Below are positions 17,333-26,807 of a DNA stretch of 64,000 bases, in pieces. The stretch spans positions 1 to 64,000 of the forward strand of contig JOGW01000018.1 of NCBI GenBank assembly GCA_000721375.1, written 5' to 3'. The DNA is from Streptomyces sp. NRRL B-3428 (lineage in GTDB: Bacteria; Actinomycetota; Actinomycetes; Streptomycetales; Streptomycetaceae). How positions within the stretch are numbered: the first letter of the stretch is position 1; each line of letters opens with the position of its first letter. The notes under the pieces are model-generated. The model did not search any database. It worked only from the letters and a program-made list of their open reading frames with translations, and was not told where the DNA came from. The position numbers were made by a program, and so were the translations under genes.

Positions 17333-17942
17333 AAGCGCGAACCCCTCCAGGGGTCACCACCGCGTGAACGGGGTGGTCGTGCGGTTCCGCCGGAACCTGC
17401 GCGACCACCTCGTTCTCGTAGAGCAGCACCACGAGTTCCGCGTGCGCACCCGCCCGTTCGAGACGTGCGAGCACCCGGTCGTACGAGCCTCCGCCGCGTC
17501 CGAGCCGCATGCCGTGCTCATCGACCGCGAGCCCGGGCAGCAGCACCGCGCCGGCCTGCGTGACGGCCTCGGGGCCGAGCCGTTCGCCCTCGGGTTCGAG
17601 CAGGCCGCGGCCCGCGGGGGCAAGCCGCTCGGGGCCTTCGTACGCGGCCCAGTCGAGATCGTTGTCCACGAGCAGCACGGGCAGCAGCACCTTTGCGCCA
17701 CGGGCGCGCAGAGCATCGAGCAGCACCCGCGTACCGGGCTCGCGCCCGACCGAGACATACGCGGCGACCACGGCACCCGGTGTGCTCAGCACGGGCAGCG
17801 CGAGCGCCTGCTCGCCGAGCGCGGTCGCCGCCATCTGGACGTCATCCGGCGTCAACGTCCTCCTCATCGCGAGGAGTTCTCTGCGCAACTCTTCCTTGGC
17901 AGCCTTGCTTCCGGTCCGTCCGGTCACAGCTCGTTCACACAT
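17322..17942 (-). CDS. 5-formyltetrahydrofolate cyclo-ligase
   Basis: MTHFS (YgfA) family, ATP-dependent conversion of 5-formyl-THF to 5,10-methenyl-THF. KEELRRELLAMRRTL at the N-terminus is the family opening, LLPGLAVDEHGMRLGRGGGSYDR is the ATP/folate site, and LLYENEVV follows. The ATG at 17942 gives 206 aa, a normal length; a TTG at 17963 is also possible. It is divergent from galU and convergent with the acylase gene. The pairing of cyclo-ligase with galU matches mycobacterial Rv0992c-Rv0993. Confidence 0.92.
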   Translation of the reverse strand: MCERAVTGRTGSKAAKEELRRELLAMRRTLTPDDVQMAATALGEQALALPVLSTPGAVVAAYVSVGREPGTRVLLDALRARGAKVLLPVLLVDNDLDWAAYEGPERLAPAGRGLLEPEGERLGPEAVTQAGAVLLPGLAVDEHGMRLGRGGGSYDRVLARLERAGAHAELVVLLYENEVVAQVPAEPHDHPVHAVVTPGGVRAFTA

Positions 17943-18023
17943 ATCAGGCCCAATCCTGTGCAATGAGAATGAATTAACCGGAGCAGAATCTTCCGCGCAT
18001 TCTCAGCGGATATGGTGCGGGGC

Positions 18024-18928
<905 letters not shown>

Positions 18929-18932
<4 letters not shown>

Positions 18933-20251
18933 GCAACAGCACCACGGATCAGACCGCCCATGTGTGGTCGGTGACCGAGCATCTCGACGACATCCTGGCG
19001 ACCGTCCAGCCGTTGGAGCCCATCGAGCTCCAACTGCTCGACGCGCAGGGCTGTGTCCTCGTCGAGGAGGTCACCGTCCCGCTCTCGCTGCCGCCCTTCG
19101 ACAACAGCTCCATGGACGGCTATGCGGTCCGGGTCGCCGATGTCGAGGGCGCGAGCGAGGAGTTCCCCGCCGTCCTCGAAGTGATCGGGGATGTCGCGGC
19201 GGGCAGTGCGGGCGATCTGACCGTGGGCGCCGGCCAGGCCGCGCGCATCATGACCGGCGCGCCACTGCCGCCCGGCGCGGAAGCCGTGGTCCCGGTCGAG
19301 TGGACCGACGGGGGCCTCGGCGAGGGCCCGGTCGGCGGCATGACCCCGCACAGCGCGTCGCCCGAGGGTGCGTCCGGTGAGGTGCGGGTGCACAGGCCCG
19401 CCGGGGCGCGGGCGCATGTCCGCGCGCAGGGCAGCGATGTCCAGGCCGGCGAGATGGCGCTCGCCGCCGGTACGGTCCTCGGCCCGTCCCAGATCGCCCT
19501 GCTCGCCGCGATCGGCCGCGCCTCCGTGCGCGTCCGTCCGCGTCCTCGTGTGGTCGTGATGTCCACGGGCAGCGAACTGACGCAGCCGGGCGAGGAGTTG
19601 GGCAAGGGCCAGATCTACGACTCCAACTCCTTCGCGCTGACCGCCGCCGCGCGTGACGCCGGCGCGATCGCGTACCGGGTCGGAGCGGTCGCGGACGACG
19701 CGGAGACCTTGCGCTCCACGATCGAGGATCAGCTGATCCGCGCGGATCTCCTGGTCACCACGGGTGGGGTGAGCGTCGGCGCGTACGACGTGGTCAAGGA
19801 AGCGCTGCAGAGCGTCGGTGACGAGGACGAGGCGGGCGCGGGCATCGAGTTCCGCAAGCTCGCGATGCAGCCGGGCAAACCGCAGGGCTTCGGCTCGATC
19901 GGCCCCGACCACACGCCGCTGCTCTGTCTGCCCGGCAATCCGGTCTCGTCGTACGTCTCCTTCGAACTCTTCGTACGTCCCGCGATCCGCACCCTGATGG
20001 GTCTGGAGGACGTCAACCGGCCGAGCGTCCGCGCGGAGCTGCGCTGCGAGGAGCCGCTGTCGTCCCCGAAGGGCAAGCGCCAGTTCCTGCGCGGGTCCTA
20101 CGACGCGGCGGCGGGCGCGGTCCGTCCGGTGGGCGGTTCCGGTTCGCATCTGATCGCAGCGCTCGCGCAGGCGGACTGCCTGATCGTGGTCCCCGAGGAC
20201 GTGGCGGAGGTCGCGCCGGGCACGCAGCTGGATGTGATCCTGCTCGGCTGA
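18929..20251 (+). CDS. moeA: MoeA-family protein (molybdopterin molybdotransferase / gephyrin-like Glp)
   Basis: MoeA fold: N-terminal domain with LPPFDNSSMDGYAVRVADV, MPT-binding domain with VVTTGGVSVGAYD, and GNPVSSYVSFELF before the beta-barrel C-terminus (440 aa). MoeA inserts molybdate into molybdopterin. In this position, between galU and rimJ/sepX, the Corynebacterium homologue Glp is a gephyrin-like FtsZ-binding division protein that works with the membrane receptor GLPR. The neighbours moaC and mogA keep a Moco role possible, so both are plausible. TTG start at 18929 overlaps the galU stop by 4 nt. Confidence 0.9.
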
Positions 20252-20287
20252 GGCGAAGTTCCGGGGGATCGGGGCGGCGCCCTCCCG

Positions 20288-20300
20288 GGGGCTCTGCCCC
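20288..20300. repeat. short GC-rich intergenic hairpin element
   Basis: GGGGC-TCT-GCCCC followed by TGACCCC, inside the 202-nt gap between moeA/glp and moaC. Elements of this form recur between genes in Streptomyces chromosomes. It may attenuate read-through from galU-moeA. Confidence 0.4.
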
Positions 20301-20453
20301 TGACCCCTGGGCGCGCGCCTTGATCCGGCCGGTCCTCGCCGACCGCGGCGCTCTTGGTAGCGGTACCGTGTCGCCCACACACGGCCTGCACACGGCCCTC
20401 CGCACGGGGCGCGTGCACGGCCGCTCGAGGCCCGACCGGGAGCGCAGCAGCAC

Positions 20454-20933
20454 ATGAGCACGCAGGACCGACTGACCCATATCGACGAGGCGGGCGCCGC
20501 CCGCATGGTCGACGTGTCCGGGAAGGACGTGACCGAGCGCATCGCCCGCGCCTCGGGCCGCGTGCTCGTCTCGCCCCAGGTGATCTCGTTGCTGCGCGGC
20601 GAGGGCATGCCCAAGGGCGACGCCCTCGCGACGGCCCGTATCGCCGGAATCATGGGCGCCAAGAAGTGCTCCGACCTGATCCCGCTCTGCCACCCGCTGG
20701 ACATCGCCGGCGTCAAGCTCGACCTCGCGGTCGCGGACGACGCGGTGGAGATCACGGCCACCGTGAAGACCACGGGCCGCACGGGCGTCGAGATGGAGGC
20801 GCTGACCGCCGTGTCGGTCGCGGGTCTGACGGTCGTCGACATGGTGAAGGCCGTCGACAAGGGCGCGGTCATCACGGACGTACGGGTGGAGTCGAAGTCG
20901 GGCGGCAAGTCGGGCGACTGGAGCCGGGCATGA
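20454..20933 (+). CDS. moaC: cyclic pyranopterin monophosphate synthase MoaC
   Basis: Second step of molybdenum cofactor synthesis, forming cyclic pyranopterin monophosphate from the MoaA product. MVDVSGKDVTERIA opens the domain, and the active-site motifs are GAKKCSDLIPLCHPL and MEALTAVSVAGLTVVDMVKA with the KAVDKG segment. It is 159 aa, a normal length. The start is the ATG at 20454 after GGGAG. The stop overlaps the start of mogA as ATGA, so they are translationally coupled. Confidence 0.96.
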   Translation: MSTQDRLTHIDEAGAARMVDVSGKDVTERIARASGRVLVSPQVISLLRGEGMPKGDALATARIAGIMGAKKCSDLIPLCHPLDIAGVKLDLAVADDAVEITATVKTTGRTGVEMEALTAVSVAGLTVVDMVKAVDKGAVITDVRVESKSGGKSGDWSRA

Positions 20934-21427
20934 CGTATCGCGCCCTGGTCGTCACCGCCTCCAACCGCGCCGCCGCCGGCGTCTACCCGGACAAAGGCGG
21001 CCCGATCCTCGCCGAAGGCCTGCGCGGCCTCGGCTTCGAGGTCGACGGTCCGCAGGTCGTTCCCGACGGCGACCCGGTCGAGGCCGCACTGCGGTCCGGC
21101 GTCGAGGCCGCGTACGACGTGATCGTCACGACCGGCGGTACGGGCATCTCGCCCACCGACGCCACCCCGGACGCGACCCGCCGTGTCATCGACTACGAAG
21201 TGCCCGGAATCCCCGAGGCGGTACGGGCGTTCAGCAGGGACAAGGTGCCCGCCGCGGCCCTGTCGCGAGGCCTGGCCGGAGTCGCCGGCCGCACGCTGAT
21301 CGTCAATCTGCCCGGTTCCACCGGCGGAGTGCGCGACGGTCTCGCCGTACTGGAGACGGTCCTGGTGCACGCGGTCGAGCAGCTCCACGGAGGAGACCAC
21401 CCCCGACCCAGCGGGAGCCCGAGCTGA
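20930..21427 (+). CDS. mogA: molybdopterin adenylyltransferase-type protein (MogA/MoaB)
   Basis: A 165-aa MogA/MoaB-fold protein that activates molybdopterin by adenylation. The MPT-binding motif VTTGGTGISPTDATPDATR is at ~63-81 and VNLPGSTGGVRDG near ~122. The ATG is in the ATGA overlap with moaC. The stop overlaps the CTG proposed as start of the acetyltransferase. No molybdoenzyme is encoded in the window itself; nitrate reductase elsewhere would be a customer. Confidence 0.9.
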   Translation: MTYRALVVTASNRAAAGVYPDKGGPILAEGLRGLGFEVDGPQVVPDGDPVEAALRSGVEAAYDVIVTTGGTGISPTDATPDATRRVIDYEVPGIPEAVRAFSRDKVPAAALSRGLAGVAGRTLIVNLPGSTGGVRDGLAVLETVLVHAVEQLHGGDHPRPSGSPS

Positions 21428-22083
21428 ACAGCCCTTCCTGGCCGGTGGAGCTGGTGGACGGTGACGTCGTCCTCCGGCCCATAAAGCTGCGCGACCAGCG
21501 CAACTGGCGCGAGGTCAACCGCCGCAACCGCGACTGGCTGCGCCCCTGGGAGGCGACCATTCCGCCGCCCGCCCCGGGCGCACCTCCCGCGCACCGGCCC
21601 ACGTACCGCCAGATGGTGCGCCATCTGCGCGCGGAGGCGAACGCGGGCCGGATGCTGCCGTTCGTCATCGAGTACCGGGGGCAGCTGGTCGGTCAGCTCA
21701 CCGTTGCCGGGATCACCTGGGGCTCGATGTGCTCGGGCCATATCGGCTACTGGGTGGACCAGTCCGTCGCGGGCCGCGGCGTCATGCCCACCTCGGTCGC
21801 GCTGGCCGTCGACCACTGCTTCCGCGCGGTCGGACTGCACCGCATCGAAGTCTGTATTCGCCCGGAGAACAACCCGAGCCGCAGAGTCGTGGAGAAACTC
21901 GGATTCCGCTCCGAGGGACTTCGTCCACGCTATCTCCACATTGACGGAGGCTGGCGGGACCATCTGGTGTTCGCACTCACCGCCGAAGAGGTCCCCGAAG
22001 GGCTGCTCACGCGCTGGCATCAGACGCGCAGGCTCGCAGCTCAGCAGCAGGGGCGCGAGCAGGATCACGAACAGCAGAAATAA
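21424..22083 (+). CDS. rimJ: GNAT N-acetyltransferase, RimJ/RimL type
   Basis: Acetyl-CoA-dependent acetyltransferase, probably acting on a ribosomal or other protein N-terminus. PIKLRDQRNWREVNRRNRDWLRPWE is the RimJ opening. The acetyl-CoA region is GYWVDQSVAGRGVMPTSVALAVDHCF, and RIEVCIRPENNPSRRVVEKLGF is the family hallmark. The first in-frame GTG (21445) has no ribosome site. A CTG at 21424, with GGGAG 6 nt upstream and a CTGA overlap with the mogA stop, adds the expected NSPSWPVELVDGDVVLR. That gives 219 aa with a non-ATG start. It lies next to the sepX-like gene as in mycobacteria. Confidence 0.88.
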   Translation: MNSPSWPVELVDGDVVLRPIKLRDQRNWREVNRRNRDWLRPWEATIPPPAPGAPPAHRPTYRQMVRHLRAEANAGRMLPFVIEYRGQLVGQLTVAGITWGSMCSGHIGYWVDQSVAGRGVMPTSVALAVDHCFRAVGLHRIEVCIRPENNPSRRVVEKLGFRSEGLRPRYLHIDGGWRDHLVFALTAEEVPEGLLTRWHQTRRLAAQQQGREQDHEQQK

Positions 22084-22257
22084 AATACTTGTTCGAAAGT
22101 GGGCGAGAGTTGACCGTGAATATGCCTGCAAACGGAGCCTGATCGAAGCCTGTTGATCGCATCAGTCACAAAAAAAGTTCGAGATATCAGCCAGATCGTG
22201 CGACACACCGGGCCAATTGGCAGATGGCCTCACCGAAACCCCTCTACCGTGTGAGGC

Positions 22258-23397
22258 GTGAGCAGCAGCGGCCTCATCTACGCAGTCATCGTCGGGGCCT
22301 GGGCCGCCTACTTGGTGCCGATGTGGCTCCGTAGGCAGGACGAGCTCAATGAGGCTCGTCCGACGGAACGCTTCAGCACCGCCATCCGTCTGCTGTCCGG
22401 ACGGGCGGGAATGGAGCGCCGCTATGCCAAGGGCCTCAAGGCCCGCGGCGAGAGCGAAGAGCCCGGGTCGGAGCCGGTGGTCGCGGAACCCCTGACGGGA
22501 TCCGTCGACGTCCGGTCCTTCGCCGCGCCCTCGGCCTCCGGTGCCGGCGAGATCGCCGAGCAGGTGGAGGAGGCCCCGGAGCGCGAGACGGCACCGGAGC
22601 CCCAGGAGAGACCGCGCCAGGTTCCCGCCGCCCGCCGCCGCCCCGATCCTCGCGCCGGCAGGGCGGAGCGCGACCCCGCCGCCGCCGCGCGCGCCCGGCG
22701 CTCGCAGGTGCTCGCGCGGCGTCGGCGCACCACGATGATGCTGTTCCTCGCGTTCTCGCTCGGCGCCGTCGTCGCCGCGGTCGGCGGACTGCACCTCCTG
22801 TGGGTGCCCGCGCTGCCGGCCGTCCTGCTGAGCGCGTACATCCTGCATCTGCGCGCCCAGGAGCGCCGCCGCTTCGCGTACGTGATGGACCACCGTCGCG
22901 CCGAGGCCGCCGCTCGCCGGGTGCGTGAGCGCAGCGCCGCACAGCGCCGTGAGGCGGCCGCACGCGAGCAGGGTCCCGTCGGGCCGGACCTCGCTGCCGA
23001 CCGGCGCGCCCTGGTCGAGCAGACCGATCACGCCGAGTGGGTCGACCAGCAGCGCGAGCGTGAGCGCGGCGGTTCCCGCGGCGACAGCTGGGAGCCCGTC
23101 CCCGTTCCGCTGCCGACCTATGTCACCGCGCCGGTCGCCCCGCGTGCGCACGGCGAGGTGGACCTCGGGGCGCCGGACACGTGGAGCTCGGCGCGGTCCT
23201 CGACGGCGGGTGCGCCCGCGGAGGCGGCGCCCGCGGCCGAGGAGGCCGAAAGCGCCGAAGCCCCGGCCGTCAGGGCCGCCGACCGGCAGGCCGCCGCGCG
23301 CCGTGCGGCCTCCGGCCGCCGTTCGCGCGAGCGCGGCCGCACGCCGCTCTTCGACCAGTACGCGGACCCCGAGCGCCCGCGCGCGGCCAACGAGTGA
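22258..23397 (+). CDS. sepX: SepX/GLPR-like membrane division protein
   Basis: A 379-aa membrane protein. The N-terminal helix (LIYAVIVGAWAAYLVPMWLRRQDE) is followed by a long charged, Ala/Glu/Pro-rich linker. A second pair of helices (~159-200, MMLFLAFSLGAVVAAVGGL and LPAVLLSAYILHL) precedes a long Arg/Glu/Ala coiled tail. This layout and its place after galU-glp-rimJ fit SepX, a Streptomyces membrane protein needed for hyphal septation, and the corynebacterial Glp receptor GLPR. GTG start; no clear ribosome site and a TACCGT at 22245-22250 suggest a leaderless message. Confidence 0.75.
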   Translation: MSSSGLIYAVIVGAWAAYLVPMWLRRQDELNEARPTERFSTAIRLLSGRAGMERRYAKGLKARGESEEPGSEPVVAEPLTGSVDVRSFAAPSASGAGEIAEQVEEAPERETAPEPQERPRQVPAARRRPDPRAGRAERDPAAAARARRSQVLARRRRTTMMLFLAFSLGAVVAAVGGLHLLWVPALPAVLLSAYILHLRAQERRRFAYVMDHRRAEAAARRVRERSAAQRREAAAREQGPVGPDLAADRRALVEQTDHAEWVDQQRERERGGSRGDSWEPVPVPLPTYVTAPVAPRAHGEVDLGAPDTWSSARSSTAGAPAEAAPAAEEAESAEAPAVRAADRQAAARRAASGRRSRERGRTPLFDQYADPERPRAANE

Positions 23398-23472
23398 CGG
23401 CCGTGCACTGACCAGCGAGGGAACGGATTTCCAAGCACCCCGATCGGGGTGCTAAGGTTTCACTCGTTGCAA

Positions 23473-23546
23473 GGGCCTGTGGCGCAGTCTGGTAGCGCAC
23501 CTCGTTCGCATCGAGGGGGTCTGGGGTTCAAATCCCCACAGGTCCA
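23473..23546 (+). tRNA. tRNA-Ala (CGC anticodon)
   Basis: Cloverleaf readable by eye: acceptor GGGCCTG/CAGGTCC (one G-U), D stem GCGC/GCGC, anticodon stem CCTCG/CGAGG with loop TTCGCAT (anticodon CGC, reads GCG), T stem TGGGG/CCCCA with loop TTCAAAT, discriminator A. CCA is not encoded. A strong terminator follows 10 nt later. Confidence 0.93.
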
Positions 23547-23556
23547 CCGCAATTGA

Positions 23557-23586
23557 GAACCCCGCCGGATGTATCCGGCGGGGTTC
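23557..23586 (+). terminator. terminator of tRNA-Ala
   Basis: GAACCCCGCCGGAT (23557-23570) and ATCCGGCGGGGTTC (23573-23586) form a perfect 14-bp inverted repeat followed by TTGCTTT. Confidence 0.88.
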
Positions 23587-23692
23587 TTGCTTTGCGTTGG
23601 CGACCGCGGCGGGCCGTGGCCGAGGCGTAGTGGATCAAGGGTGCGAACTGCGTCACTTGGTGTTGAGCGGGTGGCGTGGATACTTGGTGCTT

Positions 23693-24160
23693 ATGTCCTT
23701 CGTTGTCCGGTATCGCCGCATGGTGTGTGTGGCTCTCGCCCTGAGTGGTGTTGTGCTGCTCGGTGCCTGCGGCCGGCCGGACGGGCTCGATGTGCGCGGG
23801 CCCGCGATATCGCCCTCGCCGCAGAAGGGTCCGGTGTACGTCGCCGACTCGATGGGGCAGCCGCTGCGCCGGCCGACCTCCGTGGGGCTCAGCGAGCTGG
23901 TGACCGTCAGCGAGCTCAAGTGGAGCAGCTGGGGCGGCTCGGCCGCCGTCGCCAGCGGGAAACTGAGCGGGCCCTGGTGTCTGCCGGGGTGCGGGACGAA
24001 GCCGTACGACGTGACCGTCACCCTCAGCGGGCTGCAGCAGCAGGAACGCGTCGCCTACTACCGACGGGCCTCCGTCGTGCCGGTCGACCCCGAGAAGCTG
24101 CCGCCCGTGGCGATGAACGTCCAGCTGCAGGCGATCCGGCTCATGGTCCCGGTGTACTGA
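23693..24160 (+). CDS. putative lipoprotein upstream of a histidine kinase
   Basis: About 155 aa with a signal peptide (FVVRYRRMVCVALALSGVV) and lipobox LLGAC, so a secreted, lipid-anchored protein. The mature part has PVYVADSMGQPLRRPTS, ELVTVSELKWSSWG and a Cys pair (WCLPGCG). No catalytic motif is seen. It ends 6 nt before the kinase gene, so the two are one operon and it may be the kinase's extracytoplasmic sensor or brake, as CseA is for CseC; that role is inferred from position only. A longer reading to 23597 exists but the ATG at 23693 places the signal peptide correctly. Confidence 0.8.
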   Translation: MSFVVRYRRMVCVALALSGVVLLGACGRPDGLDVRGPAISPSPQKGPVYVADSMGQPLRRPTSVGLSELVTVSELKWSSWGGSAAVASGKLSGPWCLPGCGTKPYDVTVTLSGLQQQERVAYYRRASVVPVDPEKLPPVAMNVQLQAIRLMVPVY

Positions 24161-24166
24161 GCGGCC

Positions 24167-25423
24167 ATGGGACTCCGTACGAAGATCGGTGCCGCGATCG
24201 CCGGCACGGCTGCGCTCGTGGCCGTCGTGGTCGGGCTGCTCGTGCACCACCAGATCGTGGGCGCGCAGTACGACGCGGCCGTCCAGCAGATCGGGGACCG
24301 GCTGCAGACCGCCGTGCAGGACCATGCGGCGGGTGTCGACGGCGGGTTCTCGCTGATCAATCCGCCCGATCTGCCGAAGCCCCTCGGCGAGGCCGTGAAG
24401 AAGGGGCGGTGGGGCGTCTATCTCGACCGCAAGGGCGATGGGCCGCCGCTGCTGTGGGCGGCGAGCAAGCAGGGCGACGCGGTCGTCGCGCTGCGGCGGC
24501 CCTACGACAGGGAGACGCGGACCGTCAGGGACCTGGACCGGGTGCTGTGGATCTCCGGAGGTATCGCCGCCGCGCTCGGCGGTCTGGTCGGGCTCGCGGT
24601 TGCGACCCGGCTCGGACGGCGGCTCACCGCATCCGCCGACACGGCCAAGCGCATCGCCGACGGCGATCTCACCGCCCGCCTCGAACCGGGCGGCAAGGAC
24701 GAGGTCGCCAAGCTCGCCACCTCCGTGAACACCATGGCCGACGCGCTCTCGCGGCGGATCCAGGCCGAACGCGAAGTCACCGCGAACATCGCGCACGAGC
24801 TGCGCACCCCCGTCGCCGGCATGGTCACCTCCGCCGGACTGCTGCCGCCGGGACGCCCCTCCGAACTGGTCCAGGGCAGCGCGCAACGGCTGCGGGAGCT
24901 CGTCGACGACGTCATCGAGGTGGCCCGTCTCGACGTGGCCGCCGAGACGGCCGAGAACGAGCCGCTGGCCTGGGGGGATCTGGTGCGCAAGGCCGTACGG
25001 GCCGCGGCGGGACCCGAGGACGGTGTCGAGGTGGCCGTGCTGGGCAGCGCCGTGGTCGAGACCGATCCGCGGCGCTTCGAGCGGATCGTGGTCAACCTCG
25101 TCACCAACGCGCTGCGGCACGGCTCCGCGCCGGTGCGGGTGGAGGCGGAGAGCGGCGTGCTCCGGGTGTACGACAGCGGGCCCGGGTTCCCCGAGCAGAT
25201 CCTGGAGGCCGGGCCGCAGCGCTTCCGTACCGGCGAGCACGAGACGGGGCTCGGCCTCGGGCTCACCATCGCCCTCGGCCAGGCCCAAGTGCTCGGCGCA
25301 CGGCTGCGGTTCGCCAACCCGGAAGGTGGCGGCGCGCTCGCCGTGCTGGATCTGCGGTCGGCCGTGACCGCGACTGACCGGGGCTTGCCTTCGCGGCCCG
25401 GTCAGACCAGCGGCTTGGCGTAG
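24167..25423 (+). CDS. sensor histidine kinase (HAMP, HisKA, HATPase)
   Basis: A 418-aa membrane kinase with TM1 (~7-26), an extracytoplasmic sensor of ~105 residues and TM2 (~128-145, ISGGIAAALGGLVGLAVATRL). A HAMP domain has IADGDLTARLEPGGKDEVAKLATSVN. The phospho-His box is TANIAHELRTPVAG, with N box IVVNLVTNALRHG, G1 VYDSGPGFP and G2 GLGLGLTIA all intact. No response regulator gene is adjacent on either side, so its partner is unlinked. Its 3' end overlaps the convergent GNAT gene by 22 nt. Confidence 0.93.
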   Translation: MGLRTKIGAAIAGTAALVAVVVGLLVHHQIVGAQYDAAVQQIGDRLQTAVQDHAAGVDGGFSLINPPDLPKPLGEAVKKGRWGVYLDRKGDGPPLLWAASKQGDAVVALRRPYDRETRTVRDLDRVLWISGGIAAALGGLVGLAVATRLGRRLTASADTAKRIADGDLTARLEPGGKDEVAKLATSVNTMADALSRRIQAEREVTANIAHELRTPVAGMVTSAGLLPPGRPSELVQGSAQRLRELVDDVIEVARLDVAAETAENEPLAWGDLVRKAVRAAAGPEDGVEVAVLGSAVVETDPRRFERIVVNLVTNALRHGSAPVRVEAESGVLRVYDSGPGFPEQILEAGPQRFRTGEHETGLGLGLTIALGQAQVLGARLRFANPEGGGALAVLDLRSAVTATDRGLPSRPGQTSGLA

Positions 25424-25884
25424 CAGCGGCTGCTCTCGTGGAAGCGGTAGTGGCCGAACTTCGTGCACGGCTCGTAGCCGCTCGACGTGTACAGAGCGAT
25501 CGCCTCGGGCTGCTCGGTCCCCGTCTCCAGGACCATCCGCGTACGGCCGCGGCCCCGGGCGTCCTCCTCCAGCAGCCCGAGTATCCGCCGCGCCAGACCC
25601 AGGCCGCGGGCCTCGCGGACCACGTACATCCGCTTCAGCTCGGCATCACCGTCCGAGTAGCCCTCGCCGCCCGCGTTCTGGGTGCGCCAGCCGCCTGTCG
25701 CGACGGGGCGGTCCTGCTCGTCGTACGCGAGCAGGTAGAGCCCGACGGGCGGTACGAACATTCCGGCGTCGAGCGGGGTCGCGTCGCCCTCGCCGTCGCC
25801 GTAGCGCTCCATGTACTCCTGCTGCACCTGGTCGTTGAGCTTGATCGCGTCCGGGTGGTCGTAGCGCAGCGGCTGAATGTTCAT
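25402..25884 (-). CDS. GNAT family acetyltransferase
   Basis: A 160-aa acetyl-CoA-dependent N-acetyltransferase. The acetyl-CoA pyrophosphate loop is VVREARGLGLARRILGLLEEDA, with LKRMYV before it and IALYTSSGYEPC after it, standard GNAT features. The substrate is unknown. The start MNIQPLRYDHPDA at 25884 has GGGAC closely upstream; an ATG at 25893 is also possible. Monocistronic, convergent with the kinase gene. Confidence 0.85.
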   Translation of the reverse strand: MNIQPLRYDHPDAIKLNDQVQQEYMERYGDGEGDATPLDAGMFVPPVGLYLLAYDEQDRPVATGGWRTQNAGGEGYSDGDAELKRMYVVREARGLGLARRILGLLEEDARGRGRTRMVLETGTEQPEAIALYTSSGYEPCTKFGHYRFHESSRCYAKPLV

Positions 25885-26006
25885 GCGTCCCATCGTACTT
25901 CTATGCAATCACCGGCTGTGGCGGCACCTATTGTGCCCACGCCGGGACCGGGGGTCGCCGGCGATCGAGTAGCGTTTCCTGTCTTCCCCCCGGTCTGGAG
26001 AACGTT

Positions 26007-26798
26007 TTGCTGACAGTGACCTCCGTGAACGTGAACGGCATCCGCGCCGCCGCCAAGAAGGGCTTCACCGAGTGGCTCGCGGGGACCGACGCCGATGTCG
26101 TCTGCCTGCAGGAGGTACGCGCCGAGGCCTCGCAGATCCCCGACGAGGTGCGTGCGCCCGACGGCTGGCACGTCGTCCTCGCCCCGTCCGTGGCCAAGGG
26201 CCGCGCGGGTGTCGCGCTGTACTCGCGGCGGGCGCCCGAGCGGGTGCGGATCGGGTTCGGGTCGGCGGAGTTCGACGACAGCGGGCGCTACGTGGAGATC
26301 GATCTGCCGGGCGTCACGGTCGCGTCGCTGTATCTGCCGTCGGGGGACGCGGGCACCGAGAAGCAGGACGAGAAGTACCGCTTCATGGACGAGTTCCTGG
26401 TGTACCTGAAGGAGCTCAAGACGCGCGCCGCCGCCGACGGGCGTGAGGTCGTGGTCTGCGGTGACTGGAACATCTGCCACGAGGAAGCCGACCTCAAGAA
26501 CTGGAAGACCAACCGCAAGAACGCGGGCTTCCTGCCACAGGAGCGGGAGTGGCTCGGGCGGGTCTACCAGGAGTACGTGGACGTGGTGCGGGCGCTGCAT
26601 CCGGGGGGCGAGGGGCCGTACAGCTGGTGGTCGTACCGGGGGCGCGCCTTCGACAATGACGCCGGATGGCGCATCGATCTGCAGGTGGCGACGCCGGGTC
26701 TGGCCGGGCGGGCCGTGAAGGCCTTCGTGGAGCGGGCCGAGACGCACCCCGAGCGCTGGTCGGACCACGCTCCGGTGACGGTCGTCTACGGAAGCTGA
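26007..26798 (+). CDS. xth: exodeoxyribonuclease III
   Basis: Mg2+-dependent AP endonuclease and 3' exonuclease in base-excision repair. EEP-family catalytic motifs are all present: TSVNVNGIRAA, VVCLQEVRAE, VVCGDWNICHEE, DAGWRIDLQV and RWSDHAPVTV. It is 263 aa, of normal length. TTG start at 26007, with GGAG (25997-26000) 7 nt upstream and no better alternative. Monocistronic. Confidence 0.95.
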   Translation: MLTVTSVNVNGIRAAAKKGFTEWLAGTDADVVCLQEVRAEASQIPDEVRAPDGWHVVLAPSVAKGRAGVALYSRRAPERVRIGFGSAEFDDSGRYVEIDLPGVTVASLYLPSGDAGTEKQDEKYRFMDEFLVYLKELKTRAAADGREVVVCGDWNICHEEADLKNWKTNRKNAGFLPQEREWLGRVYQEYVDVVRALHPGGEGPYSWWSYRGRAFDNDAGWRIDLQVATPGLAGRAVKAFVERAETHPERWSDHAPVTVVYGS

Positions 26799-26807
26799 CC
26801 GCAGTCG

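Noticed and set aside
23693..25423. cseABC envelope-stress operon
   Set aside because: Lipoprotein-kinase order is reminiscent, but there is no sigE or response regulator and the lipoprotein has no clear CseA motif.
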